Assembly: GCA_024681795.1 (NCBI GenBank)
Contig: JAILAD010000020.1
Coordinates: 62,001-126,000 of the forward strand
Length of the DNA stretch: 64,000 nucleotides
Reading direction: 5' to 3'
Source of the DNA: Lachnospiraceae bacterium
Lineage (GTDB): Bacteria; Bacillota; Clostridia; Lachnospirales; Lachnospiraceae
Part shown: positions 1 to 9,142 of the stretch, piece after piece
Position numbering within the stretch: position 1 is the stretch's first letter
Layout: every line of letters starts with the position of its first letter
Program-made: the position numbers and the translations under genes
The notes under the pieces: model-generated
Database searches by the model: none
What the model saw: the letters and a program-made list of their open reading frames with translations, nothing else
Told to the model about the DNA's origin: nothing

Positions 1-218
1 ACATGTTCAATTCCGTTTTCATTTCCGAGACAGATATCAACAAAAATGATTCCGGTCTGTTTTTCCTTGTTTTTCAGGGCAAGACAGAGAGATTCATAAT
101 TGCTGCATTTATGAAAAGGGAGAGAAAGGTCCGGAAATAACTCGTTAACGGTTTTCTCAAGAGAAGAACATACTTCGTAATTATCATCCAAAACGGCAAA
201 AAAAACACAGGGTTTCAT
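1..218 (-). CDS. Response regulator, N-terminal receiver part (cut by window edge)
   Basis: Reading leftward from ATG at 218, 72 codons are present before the window ends. The visible part is a receiver domain: an acidic pair near the N-terminus (VLDD, residues 9-12) and a phosphoacceptor segment IIFVDICLGNENG around residue 60, in which the Asp is the likely phosphorylation site. The loose spacing and the LGNENGIEH stretch resemble LytTR-type response regulators, but the output domain lies outside the window, so the DNA-binding class is inferred. A weak purine-rich site (AAAGAG) precedes the start. The gene diverges from the FN3 protein at 500. The 281-nt gap between them contains a direct repeat of AACACGT at 246-252 and 261-267 that could be a control site; that is a guess. 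Confidence 0.7.
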   Translation of the reverse strand, partial: MKPCVFFAVLDDNYEVCSSLEKTVNELFPDLSLPFHKCSNYESLCLALKNKEKQTGIIFVDICLGNENGIEH

Positions 219-499
219 TATAATCACTCTTTTCCGAATTTTTTGAACACGTATAAATGTAACACGTTCCTGATTTTTCTGTAAATGGAAAAACTTATTT
301 TCAATATTGTATTTTTATACCCGGGAAAGCAAGTTATAACGTATATTACGTAAATTATGACATTGATAAAAATAGCAGAGAAGGTTTGTTTATAATTAAA
401 AGGGATTTTTTCGAAAAGAATCTCTGTGACCGGGAAAAAAGTGTTATTGATTTGATAAAATTGCAGCGCTTTTTTAATTTTTGAAAGGTGGGTGGTTTA

Positions 500-3400
500 A
501 TGAAAAAAAGTATGAAAAGTATTATTCTGATTTCAGGGTTTTTGCTGATTTTGTTTTGTGCGGTAATTCCGGCAAAAAGGGTAAAGGCCGCAACAATTTG
601 GACGGAAAGCAGAGAACTGACAAAAAATGAAACAGTCAACGGGGATTTGATCATTAAGAGTACGACGGATTTAAAGGGATATACTCTTACCGTAAACGGA
701 ACGCTTATTATCGATGCATGGGTCGATACAAGTGATTACGGAAAAATAAAAGTAACCGGAGATTTGATTTGCAAGAGCGGTTATTTGATTTTAAGAAAGG
801 GTTCCGTTTCGGATATCGGCGGAAGCTTAAAATTTATCGGACTTGACGCTGATAATAACGAGGTAAAGGGGACAGGAAGACTTTACTGGATAGAAGATAC
901 CGCAGTCATTAATGTCGGTGGGGATTATGTAATCAACACAACCGGAAGTCTGAATGAAAGTCTTACAATAAACCTGAAAGGTAATCTGATTAATAAATCC
1001 GGAAACAGCTTATCCAAAACAACCATTAATTTTAACGGAACGAATCAGCAATGTATTAATCTTTACAGCAATGCAGAATTGGGAAGCTTGGGCGGAACAA
1101 ATAATAATATTAAGGTCGGTAAGTATTTTAACGGAAGAATTCTGAAAAACTTCAGTTTTAAATCTGATGAACCGATTGTGTATATAAGTGAAACTGTAGA
1201 ATTAAACGGTTACTCTCTTTCAATTCCGACAACGGTAGTTGCAGATGCGTGGTTGGATACGGGAAACTACGGAAAATTTAGTGTTGAGGGAGATTTGATT
1301 TACAGAGACGGATATTTTATTTTGCGAAACGAGTCTGCTACAAATATTTCGGGAGACATGAAGTTTATCGGACTTGATAACGATAATAATGAAATAAAAG
1401 GTTCGGGAAGACTTTATTGGATAGAAGAAACGGCAGTACTCAATATTGGCGGCGATTATATAATCAATACGACAGGTAGTTTGAACGAAGAGTTCACAAT
1501 AAACCTGAAAGGAAACCTGGTTAACAGATCGGGAAACAGCCTGTCTCAAACAACTATCAATTTCAATGGAACGAATCAACAGCTTATCGATATCGATAAA
1601 GACACCGATTTGGGAAAATTAGGTGGTACAAACGGGAATATCAAAGTTGGCAGGTATTTCAACGGAGATATTTGTGTGGACATGACAATTAGTTCTGCTG
1701 AAGATGAGGTAATAATTAATAAATATACTGATCTGGGCGGCCATTTACTTACCAGTTCCTGCTCTTTAGTGGCAAAAGGCACGGTAAAAATCGGAGAAGG
1801 AGGAATTTTAACGGTAAAGGGTGACTATACACAGGCAAGTGACGGATTGGACGTAGGTTCAGGAACGGGAAAAATTAGTGTATCGGGAGATTTAAATGTA
1901 TGTGGAGTTGATGCATCAGGAAACCAGGTAAAAGGGACCGGGTATCTTTCCACCCAGGCATCTTCGGTTGTAAATGTTACAGGCGATTTTATGTACAACT
2001 CATCCAAAGCATCAAATAATTACGGAACTTTGAAATTAAAAGGAAATTATGAAGATGTATCAAAGAATTGTAAATGGGGAACAGTCAGACTGACGGCGGA
2101 TGTGAGCAAGACCAGCACTCAGAAAGTGGATGCAGCGGAAGGCTCAATCGGTAAGCTGATTTTGAAGAGTTGCGTCGCTTTGTATGATATCAGTGAGGGA
2201 TGTTACAACGAAATCAGTTGTACACATAAAAACAATCTCGGAGAAATTACCAAAGAACCTACAGCAAGTGCTAAGGGTACCATTACATATAAGTGTGTTT
2301 ACTGCAGCGAGAAAACCACGGTAGCTATTCCGTATAAAAACAGTGTTACACCGCCGTCGTTTAGTGTTGCAAACGACGGAAGCAACGTAAAAGTCAGCTG
2401 GAAAGCAGTAAGCGGAGTGGATAAATATGTAGTATTCAGAAGAACCTCATCCGGAAACTGGAAGGGAATCGGAGAAACCACGGGAACCAGTTATATTGAT
2501 GAAGCAAGCGTTGTGGGTACTTTCTATACCATGCTTTGTATGAAATCAAACGGAACGGTGCTTTGTGATTACGATCATAAGGGAAAAAAGGTAGCTACAG
2601 TAGTTGATGTTACTTTGAAACAGGTATCAACCGGAGTTAAAATTACGTATAATTCCGTTAAGGGTGCAGCAAAGTACCAGATTTACAGAAAAGTAGAAAA
2701 GGGAAGCTGGGAAAAAATCAAAACGTTGACAACATACAGTTTTACGGATAAGAATGTTCAGCCCGGAATAAAATACACGTATACCGTGGTAGCACTTGAT
2801 TCCAAGGGAAACAGTATTACGGATAAAGGAAGCGGAAAAGCAATCACTTATTTTGCAACGGCACCTAAAATCACTCTTGAAAATGCAGAAGACGGTATTG
2901 TGCTGACATGGAAAAAACTTGACGGAGCGAAGAAGTACCGTGTATACGTTAAGAGTTCATCAGGTAAGTGGACCAGAATTGCAATTGTAACAGGAACCAC
3001 TTATACAGATACGGAAGTTGAGCAGGGTAAAAGTTATACATATTCCGTAATCGGACTGAATGCTTCCGGAACTGCAATGAATGAAAACGGTGACGGTTAC
3101 GAGGTTGTTAGAAACAACGCTTTTGTTAAGGTTGGTGGATTTTGTACTACAGACGGTCTTCAGGTATATTGGGATCCGTTTGAAGGTGCTGAGAAATACC
3201 GCATATACAGAAAGAATTCTTCCGGTAAATGGACAAAACTCGGTACCGTGGGTGATTTGTACTGGATGGATGAAACGGCAGTTATAAATGCGGAGAATAC
3301 TTATGCTGTACTTGCTGTTGACGCAGATGGAAAAGTAATTACCGGATATGGCAAAGGAACGACTATCAAATTTACGGTTCCGCCTACATCCTTATGGGCA

Positions 3401-4057
3401 ACCGTAAAGTCTTCCGGTGTAAGGCTTGAGTGGGAAAGCGTAATTACAGCAACAAAATACGAGATTTACAGAAAGACCAAATCGACTGCCTGGGAAAAAC
3501 TCGGTGCTACATCCGGTTATAGTTATACCGATAAAAAGGCAGAATCCGGAAAGACCTACTACTATACGGTTGTTGCGCTGGATTCCAAGGGAAAAGCAAT
3601 CAACGGAAAAGGCGACGGCATAAAGGTTAAGTTTACGGGAACTTCGGTTTCGGCTTCCGATCCGAAAACTGCGGTTTGCCCCGAAGACACGGAAGAACTT
3701 TCTGACAGAGGAATTTTGGTTGAAGAGGAACTCGTTGATGACGGAATCGCGGTTGAGGAAGAGAATTCCGAGGATGTGACGGAAGAAGAAGTCATTGAGG
3801 AAGAAATCGTCGAGGAAGAAGAAATCGCCGAGGAAGAAGAAATCGTCGAGGAAGAAGAAATCGTCGAGGAAGAGGCCGTTGAAGAAGAGGTCATTGAGGA
3901 AGAAACTGTTGAGGAAGAGACTTTCGAAGATGTGATTGAAGAAATCACTGAAGAAGAGACATCCGAAGACGTGACGGAAGAAGAAATCGTTGGAGATGAG
4001 CTTTCCGAAGATGTGATTGAAGAGAACGTCGAAGATGCCACTGAAGAAGTTGCATAA
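500..4057 (+). CDS. Large secreted repeat protein with FN3 modules and Glu-rich tail
   Basis: A 1185-residue exported protein of unknown function. The ATG at 500 is preferred over the in-frame GTG at 488 because GAAAGGTGG lies about 8 nt before it. Residues 1-30 form a signal peptide (MKKSMKS, hydrophobic core, VKA-A cleavage). Residues about 35-395 are two near-identical repeats sharing YGKxxVxGDL, GRLYWIE and NFNGTNQQ, with a shorter third copy to about 560; the pattern suggests beta-strand repeats. A short CxxH/CxxC-type segment follows (570-612). Residues about 617-1050 hold five fibronectin type III-like modules recognisable by KYxIYRKxxxGxW and YTYTVVALDSKG. The last 120 residues are almost only Glu, Val, Ile and Thr in EEEIVEEE blocks. 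No LPXTG motif, SLH or membrane anchor is visible, so it is probably released or held non-covalently. It stands alone, ending at a good terminator. Confidence 0.85.
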   Translation: MKKSMKSIILISGFLLILFCAVIPAKRVKAATIWTESRELTKNETVNGDLIIKSTTDLKGYTLTVNGTLIIDAWVDTSDYGKIKVTGDLICKSGYLILRKGSVSDIGGSLKFIGLDADNNEVKGTGRLYWIEDTAVINVGGDYVINTTGSLNESLTINLKGNLINKSGNSLSKTTINFNGTNQQCINLYSNAELGSLGGTNNNIKVGKYFNGRILKNFSFKSDEPIVYISETVELNGYSLSIPTTVVADAWLDTGNYGKFSVEGDLIYRDGYFILRNESATNISGDMKFIGLDNDNNEIKGSGRLYWIEETAVLNIGGDYIINTTGSLNEEFTINLKGNLVNRSGNSLSQTTINFNGTNQQLIDIDKDTDLGKLGGTNGNIKVGRYFNGDICVDMTISSAEDEVIINKYTDLGGHLLTSSCSLVAKGTVKIGEGGILTVKGDYTQASDGLDVGSGTGKISVSGDLNVCGVDASGNQVKGTGYLSTQASSVVNVTGDFMYNSSKASNNYGTLKLKGNYEDVSKNCKWGTVRLTADVSKTSTQKVDAAEGSIGKLILKSCVALYDISEGCYNEISCTHKNNLGEITKEPTASAKGTITYKCVYCSEKTTVAIPYKNSVTPPSFSVANDGSNVKVSWKAVSGVDKYVVFRRTSSGNWKGIGETTGTSYIDEASVVGTFYTMLCMKSNGTVLCDYDHKGKKVATVVDVTLKQVSTGVKITYNSVKGAAKYQIYRKVEKGSWEKIKTLTTYSFTDKNVQPGIKYTYTVVALDSKGNSITDKGSGKAITYFATAPKITLENAEDGIVLTWKKLDGAKKYRVYVKSSSGKWTRIAIVTGTTYTDTEVEQGKSYTYSVIGLNASGTAMNENGDGYEVVRNNAFVKVGGFCTTDGLQVYWDPFEGAEKYRIYRKNSSGKWTKLGTVGDLYWMDETAVINAENTYAVLAVDADGKVITGYGKGTTIKFTVPPTSLWATVKSSGVRLEWESVITATKYEIYRKTKSTAWEKLGATSGYSYTDKKAESGKTYYYTVVALDSKGKAINGKGDGIKVKFTGTSVSASDPKTAVCPEDTEELSDRGILVEEELVDDGIAVEEENSEDVTEEEVIEEEIVEEEEIAEEEEIVEEEEIVEEEAVEEEVIEEETVEEETFEDVIEEITEEETSEDVTEEEIVGDELSEDVIEENVEDATEEVA

Positions 4058-4085
4058 GTGTTTCTGAAAAGATGTATGAATTGAG

Positions 4086-4116
4086 ACCGGGCAGGGAAAC
4101 CTGCCTGGTTTTTTTT
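4086..4116 (+). terminator. Intrinsic terminator of the FN3 protein gene
   Basis: A 10-bp stem (ACCGGGCAGG pairing with CCTGCCTGGT, one G-T wobble) with a GAAA loop, followed by eight T. It lies 29 nt after the stop codon. Confidence 0.9.
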
Positions 4117-4124
4117 GTTTCTCC

Positions 4125-4187
4125 GGGGACAGTCCCCGTTGCGCCCCCGGGGACTGTCCCTGTGCGACACAAAAGGGACAGTCCCCA
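4125..4187. repeat. GGGGACAGTCCCC repeat cluster, 3 copies
   Basis: Three copies of the near-palindrome GGGGAC(A/T)GTCCCC begin at 4125, 4149 and 4176. The middle one is in the opposite orientation, as its central base is T. They lie between the terminator of the FN3 gene and the promoter of the metY leader. Confidence 0.9.
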
Positions 4188-4219
4188 ATTAATGAAAAAT
4201 AAAAAACAAAATTTACCTA

Positions 4220-4248
4220 TTGACACAGTAGGCAAATGGTGATAAAGT
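4220..4248 (+). promoter_or_regulatory. Promoter of the metY-cysK leader
   Basis: A perfect -35 TTGACA (4220-4225), 17-nt spacer and -10 TAAAGT (4243-4248) put transcription start near 4255, about 45 nt before the leader-peptide start. An imperfect inverted repeat (CCTATT...AGTAGG) spans the -35 box and could be an operator. Confidence 0.75.
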
Positions 4249-4299
4249 TTGCTTATCATAAAGTTGCGAAATCGGAAGCGCAAAGAAGAGAGGCAGAAT

Positions 4300-4407
4300 A
4301 TGAGAAACCTGAAAAATTTCAAAAATCATATCTGGATGTGTTGTCGAATGCATAACTCCCGGGCAATCAATGTGACGGGGCAGTTCGACTGTATGTCTAT
4401 GCCTTAA
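4300..4407 (+). CDS. 35-residue leader peptide with tandem Cys codons, upstream of metY-cysK
   Basis: A short reading frame with an upstream GAGAGG ribosome binding site (4288-4293, 6-nt spacing) and ATG at 4300. The product is 35 residues and very rich in Met, Asn and Cys. Residues 14 and 15 are consecutive Cys (TGT TGT, 4339-4344), with a third Cys at 31. It ends with the segment INVTGQFDCMSMP. It is too short and odd in composition to be an ordinary enzyme, and its Cys codons sit just before the 5' arm of an 11-bp inverted repeat that competes with a terminator. The natural reading is a regulatory leader peptide that senses charged tRNA-Cys. That it is translated is inferred. Confidence 0.7.
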   Translation: MRNLKNFKNHIWMCCRMHNSRAINVTGQFDCMSMP

Positions 4408-4468
4408 AAGAATGTGTTAAAAGCACGTGTCATTTGCCCGGGAGCCGAATGGAAGCCCCGGTTTTTTT
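4356..4468 (+). promoter_or_regulatory. Attenuator: antiterminator and terminator hairpins before metY
   Basis: CTCCCGGGCAA at 4356-4366, inside the leader-peptide frame, is exactly complementary to TTGCCCGGGAG at 4434-4444. The second arm overlaps the 5' arm of a terminator: CCGGG at 4438-4442 pairs with CCCGG at 4457-4461, extended by GC/GC past one bulged A, followed by seven T (4462-4468). The two structures cannot form together. A ribosome waiting at the Cys codons 4339-4344 would end just short of 4356, leaving the antiterminator arm free. This predicts read-through into metY when cysteine is scarce. Confidence 0.7.
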
Positions 4469-4543
4469 ATGTCAGAAGTTTCCTCCTTCTATAATAAATC
4501 AAAACTCAACCTAAAAACCAAAACATAAAAACCGGGAACCACA

Positions 4544-4616
4544 GGGACTGTCCCCGTGGAACAAAGACAAAAGATCAGAGGGACAGTCCCTGCGGAAAAC
4601 CACAGGGACTGTCCCC
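4544..4616. repeat. GGGGACAGTCCCC repeat cluster, 3 copies
   Basis: Copies begin at 4544 (T centre), 4580 (A centre) and 4605 (T centre), within the untranslated stretch between the attenuator and metY. They would be transcribed as small hairpins in the metY leader. The rest of 4470-4650 is A-rich, with repeated AAAACC words and no gene. Confidence 0.85.
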
Positions 4617-4668
4617 GAAAAAAACCAAAAACCCCGTAAAAACCAAAAACAAAAAGGAGAATAAAACA

Positions 4669-5952
4669 ATGAGCAATTATAAATTTGAAACACTTCAGTT
4701 ACATGTAGGACAGGAACAGGCGGACCCGACAACCGATTCGAGAGCGGTTCCCATTTATCAGACCACATCATACGTATTCCATAACAGCCAGCATGCAGCA
4801 GACCGTTTCGGCCTGGCAGATGCAGGTAATATTTACGGAAGACTTACCAACTCCACGCAGGACGTTTTGGAAAAAAGAATAGCTGCACTGGAAGGCGGAA
4901 GCGCAGCACTGGCACTGGCATCCGGAGCAGCGGCAATCACCTACACCATTCAGGCGCTTGCGGCAAACGGCGGACACATCGTGGCACAGAAGACCATTTA
5001 CGGCGGAAGCTACAACCTCCTCGCACACACTCTTCCCCAGTACGGAATTCAGACCACCTTCGTTGACGCGCATAATTTAAGCGAAGTGGAAGGCGCCATC
5101 AAAGAGAATACAAGAGCTATCTATCTGGAGACTCTCGGAAATCCGAACAGCGATATTCCCGATATCGAAGCGGTTGCCGAAATCGCACATAAGCACGGAC
5201 TTCCCCTGGTAATAGACAATACCTTCGGCACCCCGTACTTAATCCGTCCGATTGAGCATGGCGCAGACATCGTGGTACATTCCGCAACCAAATTCATCGG
5301 TGGTCACGGAACCACGCTTGGTGGTATAATCGTAGAGTCCGGTAAATTCAACTGGGCAGCAAGCGGCAAATATCCGAACATTGCAGCTCCGAATCCCAGT
5401 TATCACGGCGTATCCTTCTATGACGTAGTAGGACCGGCAGCATTCGTAACGTTTATCCGTGCAATCCTCCTCCGTGATACCGGCGCAACCATTTCTCCGT
5501 TCAACGCATTTCTTCTTCTTCAGGGTGTGGAAACACTCTCCTTAAGACTGGATCGTCACGTTGAGAATACGAAGAAGGTTGTAGAATTTTTGAAAAATCA
5601 CCCGCAGGTCGCTAAGGTGAACCACCCGTCTCTTCCCGACCATCCGGATCACGAAGTTTACAAAAAATATTTCCCGAACGGCGGCGGTTCCATCTTTACA
5701 TTTGAAATCAAGGGCGGAAAGGAAGCGGCATGGAAGTTTATCGACAATCTTGAGATTTTCTCATTGCTTGCAAACGTTGCGGATGTAAAGAGTCTGGTAA
5801 TCCACCCGGCATCCACAACCCATTCCCAGCTCTCCGAAGAGGAACTTCTGGATCAGGGAATTACGCAGGGTACCATTCGTCTTTCCATCGGTACCGAGCA
5901 CATTGACGATATTATCGCAGACCTTGAAAAAGGCTTCGCGGCAGTTCAGTAA
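4669..5952 (+). CDS. metY: O-acetylhomoserine sulfhydrylase
   Basis: A 427-residue cytoplasmic PLP enzyme of the Cys/Met metabolism family. MetY members join O-acetylhomoserine with sulfide to give homocysteine. The length is typical for the sulfhydrylases, longer than the roughly 380-400 residues of MetB/MetC. Visible marks are the N-terminal [10 protein letters not shown], the YGRLTNST segment that contacts PLP phosphate, [12 protein letters not shown], and the PLP lysine Lys208 in [20 protein letters not shown] precedes the ATG. It is followed by cysK at 160 nt with no terminator, so the two are probably co-transcribed from the attenuated promoter at 4220. Use of another O-acylated homoserine cannot be excluded. 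Confidence 0.92.
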   Translation: MSNYKFETLQLHVGQEQADPTTDSRAVPIYQTTSYVFHNSQHAADRFGLADAGNIYGRLTNSTQDVLEKRIAALEGGSAALALASGAAAITYTIQALAANGGHIVAQKTIYGGSYNLLAHTLPQYGIQTTFVDAHNLSEVEGAIKENTRAIYLETLGNPNSDIPDIEAVAEIAHKHGLPLVIDNTFGTPYLIRPIEHGADIVVHSATKFIGGHGTTLGGIIVESGKFNWAASGKYPNIAAPNPSYHGVSFYDVVGPAAFVTFIRAILLRDTGATISPFNAFLLLQGVETLSLRLDRHVENTKKVVEFLKNHPQVAKVNHPSLPDHPDHEVYKKYFPNGGGSIFTFEIKGGKEAAWKFIDNLEIFSLLANVADVKSLVIHPASTTHSQLSEEELLDQGITQGTIRLSIGTEHIDDIIADLEKGFAAVQ

Positions 5953-5985
5953 ACGGAAGAAGCGTTAAACATACAGGAGAAAGCG

Positions 5986-6044
5986 AAGTATTATAAAGAG
6001 AAGTATTATAAAGAGAAGTATTATATAGCAAAGTATTAAAGGCA
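5986..6044 (+). repeat. Four 15-nt tandem repeats between metY and cysK
   Basis: AAGTATTATAAAGAG is repeated exactly at 5986-6000 and 6001-6015, then degenerates at 6016-6030 and 6031-6044. It fills the gap between metY and cysK. No hairpin or terminator was found in it; it looks like replication-slippage expansion of a purine-rich linker. Confidence 0.85.
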
Positions 6045-6112
6045 AAGAAAGGCAAAGCACTAAAAAATAAAATTTCAGGCAAAACAAAACGCAGAGAAAG
6101 AAGGGCAAAATT

Positions 6113-7045
6113 ATGGCAAACATTTACAAAGGAACACTGGGGTTAATCGGAAACACACCTCTTGTTGAAGTAACAAACATTGAAAAAGATCTGGGACTTG
6201 AAGCTACGCTTTTGGTAAAACTCGAGTATTTCAATCCGGCCGGAAGCGTCAAGGACCGTATCGCGAAAGCAATGATTGAAGATGCAGAAGAAAAAGGTCT
6301 TTTAAAGGAAGGTTCCGTCATCATTGAGCCCACCAGCGGAAATACCGGTATCGGTCTTGCATCCATAGCCGCTGCCAAAGGATACCGCATTATTTTAACC
6401 ATGCCCGAAACCATGAGCGTGGAGAGAAGAAATATCTTAAAGGCGTACGGTGCGGAAATCGTATTGACCGAAGGCGCAAAGGGCATGAAAGGAGCAATTG
6501 CCAAAGCGGAAGAACTTGCGGCTGAAACTCCGGGCAGCTTCATCCCCGGACAGTTTGTCAATCCCGCAAACCCTGCAATTCACAAAGCAACAACCGGTCC
6601 GGAAATCTGGAAGGATACGGACGGAAAAGTTGATATTTTCATAGCGGGTGTCGGAACCGGCGGAACCGTAACCGGAACCGGAGAATACTTAAAGGAGCAG
6701 AATCCGAATGTGAAAGTAGTGGCACTGGAGCCCGAAGATTCCCCCGTTCTTTCCGAGGGACATGCAGGAAGCCATAAAATCCAGGGCATCGGTGCAGGAT
6801 TTGTACCGGACGTACTGAATACCAAAGTTTACGATGAAGTATTCAAAGCGCCCAATGATAAGGCGTTTGAAACCGCAAAATATCTTGCAAAGAAAGAGGG
6901 GATCTCCGTCGGAATCTCTTCCGGTGCGGCACTTTACGGAGCCATTGAACTGGCAAAGAGGCCGGAAAATAAAGGAAAAGTCATTGTAGCCCTTCTTCCG
7001 GACAGCGGTGACCGGTATTATTCCACTGCTCTGTTCACAGAATAA
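6113..7045 (+). CDS. cysK: Cysteine synthase (O-acetylserine sulfhydrylase)
   Basis: A 310-residue PLP fold-type II enzyme that makes cysteine from O-acetylserine and sulfide. The PLP lysine is Lys47 in NPAGSVKDR. The substrate-binding loop PTSGNTG is at 73-79, and the phosphate-binding glycine stretch [10 protein letters not shown] is near 180. A C-terminal [12 protein letters not shown] motif, characteristic of CysK, is present. The start has a GAAAGAAGG-like site. Second gene of the metY-cysK unit: one product is cysteine, the other homocysteine, which fits control by a cysteine-reading leader. The stop codon lies three bases before a Zur/Fur-like site that belongs to the next operon. Confidence 0.95.
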   Translation: MANIYKGTLGLIGNTPLVEVTNIEKDLGLEATLLVKLEYFNPAGSVKDRIAKAMIEDAEEKGLLKEGSVIIEPTSGNTGIGLASIAAAKGYRIILTMPETMSVERRNILKAYGAEIVLTEGAKGMKGAIAKAEELAAETPGSFIPGQFVNPANPAIHKATTGPEIWKDTDGKVDIFIAGVGTGGTVTGTGEYLKEQNPNVKVVALEPEDSPVLSEGHAGSHKIQGIGAGFVPDVLNTKVYDEVFKAPNDKAFETAKYLAKKEGISVGISSGAALYGAIELAKRPENKGKVIVALLPDSGDRYYSTALFTE

Positions 7046-7047
7046 AA

Positions 7048-7114
7048 TTGAGAATCATTTTAAAATTCCTTGACAAATGATTTCCTGCCGATTAAAATTA
7101 AGAACGGTTCTCAA
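7048..7114 (+). promoter_or_regulatory. Zinc-operon promoter with two Zur/Fur-like operators
   Basis: The promoter is TTGACA at 7070-7075, a 17-nt spacer and TAAAAT at 7093-7098. Immediately downstream, overlapping the likely start of transcription, is the 17-nt palindrome TTAAGAACGGTTCTCAA (7098-7114). A related site, TTGAGAATCATTTTAAA, lies upstream of the -35 box at 7048-7064. Both fit a Fur-family dyad, and a Fur-family regulator is encoded in the operon they precede, so autoregulation by zinc is likely. Which metal is sensed is inferred from the operon content. Confidence 0.75.
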
Positions 7115-7175
7115 ATTGAACCGGAGTAAACGGAAATAATATGAAATTTCCGTATTTAAAAAAGGAGCGGGAAAA

Positions 7176-8213
7176 ATGAAAAGGAATAACTTTCGAATCG
7201 TCAATATGATAACCGCCATGCTTTTCATGGCGGTTTTCTTTGCAGGATGCAGTCAGGGAGCCAAAATTGCGGGAAATAATGAAAAATTGCAAATCGTAAC
7301 CACGATTTTTCCGGTTTATGACTGGGTGGAAAACGTACTTGGTGATAATCCTGCCGGTGCAGAGGTCACAATGCTTTTGGATAACGGTGTGGATTTACAC
7401 AGTTTTCAGCCGACGGCAGAGGACATTGTTAAAATTTCCACCTGCGACGTTTTCATTTATGTCGGCGGAGAATCCGACGAATGGGTAAAGGATGCGTTGC
7501 AGGAAGCTGTAAATAAGGATATGGTTGTCATTAACCTGATGGAAGGAATCGGAAACCGTGCAAAAGAAGAGGAATTCGTGGAAGGAATGCAGGAAGATTC
7601 ACACGAACACGAAGATGCGGACCACGAGGATGCAGGCCACGATGAGGAGCATCATCACGATGAAGAGGAAACCGAATATGATGAGCATATCTGGCTGTCC
7701 TTGCAGAATGCGGAAATCTGTGTGAATATCATCTCCGAAAAGCTATCTGAAAAAGATCCTGTTAATAAAGAGGTTTACACAAACAATGCTATGCAATACA
7801 ATAGTGAATTGAAATCTCTTGATGAAAAATACCGGGATGTCGCGGAAAACGCAGACGTAAAAACACTGCTGTTTGCAGACCGTTTCCCGTTCCGCTATTT
7901 AACGGAAGATTACGGACTTGATTATTATGCGGCTTTTATCGGCTGTTCCGCCGAAACGGAAGCAAGTTTCGAAACCGTTACTTTCCTGGCAAACAAGACG
8001 GATGAGCTTGGCCTTAAGCATATACTTGTGATTGAAAGCAGTGACGGTAAAATCGCAGAAACCGTTATTTCCAATACAAAAGAGAAAAACCAGCAGATTT
8101 GCAGAATGGATTCCCTGCAATCGGTAACCGCAAAGGATAAGGAAAGCGGAGTAACGTATCTGTCCGTTATGCAGAATAATCTGGAGGTATTAAAAGAAGC
8201 ACTGTCGCAGTGA
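7176..8213 (+). CDS. znuA: Zinc ABC transporter substrate-binding lipoprotein (ZnuA/AdcA-like)
   Basis: A 345-residue extracellular metal-binding lipoprotein of the cluster 9 family. The N-terminus has a signal peptide ending in the lipobox FAGC, so it should be anchored to the outer face of the membrane. The mature part has the conserved histidine of DLHSFQPT (about residue 75). A histidine/acid-rich loop at about 140-168 (repeated HEHED, HHHDEEE) is the hallmark of zinc rather than manganese binders, and EHIWLS holds the next metal-ligand histidine. Strong AAAGGAG site before the ATG. First gene of the operon that continues with the permease 10 nt later; the ATPase comes only at 11004. Confidence 0.92.
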   Translation: MKRNNFRIVNMITAMLFMAVFFAGCSQGAKIAGNNEKLQIVTTIFPVYDWVENVLGDNPAGAEVTMLLDNGVDLHSFQPTAEDIVKISTCDVFIYVGGESDEWVKDALQEAVNKDMVVINLMEGIGNRAKEEEFVEGMQEDSHEHEDADHEDAGHDEEHHHDEEETEYDEHIWLSLQNAEICVNIISEKLSEKDPVNKEVYTNNAMQYNSELKSLDEKYRDVAENADVKTLLFADRFPFRYLTEDYGLDYYAAFIGCSAETEASFETVTFLANKTDELGLKHILVIESSDGKIAETVISNTKEKNQQICRMDSLQSVTAKDKESGVTYLSVMQNNLEVLKEALSQ

Positions 8214-8223
8214 AAGGAATGAA

Positions 8224-9066
8224 ATGATTACAAAGTTATTTTATTACATGCAGTTTCCTTTTGTTCAATACGCCGTCATTGTCGGCGTATTGATTGCGTT
8301 GTGTTCGTCTCTTCTGGGCGTGACACTTGTGCTGAAGCGTTTTTCGTTCATCGGGGACGGACTGTCTCACGTGGCATTTGGCGCTATCGCAATTGCTTCT
8401 GTATTAAAGCTTTCCAACAATATGCTGCTGGTACTCCCGATTACCATAATCAGCGCAATCTTACTTCTTCGTACGGGGCAGAACACGAAAATCAAAGGAG
8501 ATGCGGCGATTGCGATGATTTCCGTCGGTGCGCTGGCATTCGGCTATCTGATTATGAATCTTTTTTCCGCATCTTCGAATCTGTCCGGTGACGTCTGCAC
8601 GACGCTCTTCGGATCGACTTCCATTCTTACTTTGAAACCGCTTGATGTCTGGTTAAGCATCGGGCTTTCCGTTGTCGTAATTACTTTATTTATCCTGTTT
8701 TACAATAAAATCTTCGCCGTAACGTTTGATGAAAATTTCATGAGAGCTGCCGGAAGCAATGCCCAGGGTTATAATCTGCTGATAGCGGTCATTATCGCCG
8801 TAATTATTGTGCTTGCCATGAATCTGGTGGGATCGCTTCTGATTTCCGCCCTGGTTATTTTCCCGGCTCTTTCCGCGATGCGCCTGTTCCGCTCGTTTAA
8901 AAGCGTTACGATTTTTTCGGCAATCCTTTCGGTTGTATGCGCACTGACCGGAATACTGACCTCCATTCTGGCAGGAACACCGGTCGGATCGACCATTGTG
9001 GCGGTGGATGTCATTGCATTCGGAGTGTGCTGCCTCGTCAGTGCGGTATGCAGAAGACAGGCTTAA
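8224..9066 (+). CDS. znuB: Zinc ABC transporter permease (ZnuB-like)
   Basis: A 280-residue integral membrane protein of the ABC-3 (ZnuB/MntB) family, with about eight hydrophobic segments. The segment FIGDGLSHVAFGAIA near residue 40 is a conserved family signature, as is the later LVGSLLISALVIFPALSA. It should form the channel for zinc delivered by the preceding lipoprotein and be driven by the ATPase at 11004. Only 10 nt separate it from the binding protein gene, with AAAGGAATGAA before the ATG. Confidence 0.92.
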   Translation: MITKLFYYMQFPFVQYAVIVGVLIALCSSLLGVTLVLKRFSFIGDGLSHVAFGAIAIASVLKLSNNMLLVLPITIISAILLLRTGQNTKIKGDAAIAMISVGALAFGYLIMNLFSASSNLSGDVCTTLFGSTSILTLKPLDVWLSIGLSVVVITLFILFYNKIFAVTFDENFMRAAGSNAQGYNLLIAVIIAVIIVLAMNLVGSLLISALVIFPALSAMRLFRSFKSVTIFSAILSVVCALTGILTSILAGTPVGSTIVAVDVIAFGVCCLVSAVCRRQA

Positions 9067-9142
9067 CCGGATACGGAAAGCCCCGGACAGACTTTATTTA
9101 TTTTTAACTTTTATTTTATAAGGAAATAATGGGAAACAAATA

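Noticed and set aside
3562..4188. 208-residue Ser/Thr-rich frame on the minus strand
   Set aside because: It is the antisense of the Glu-rich tail (GAA/GAG read backwards as Ser/Phe codons), has no ribosome binding site and runs into the terminator and repeats.
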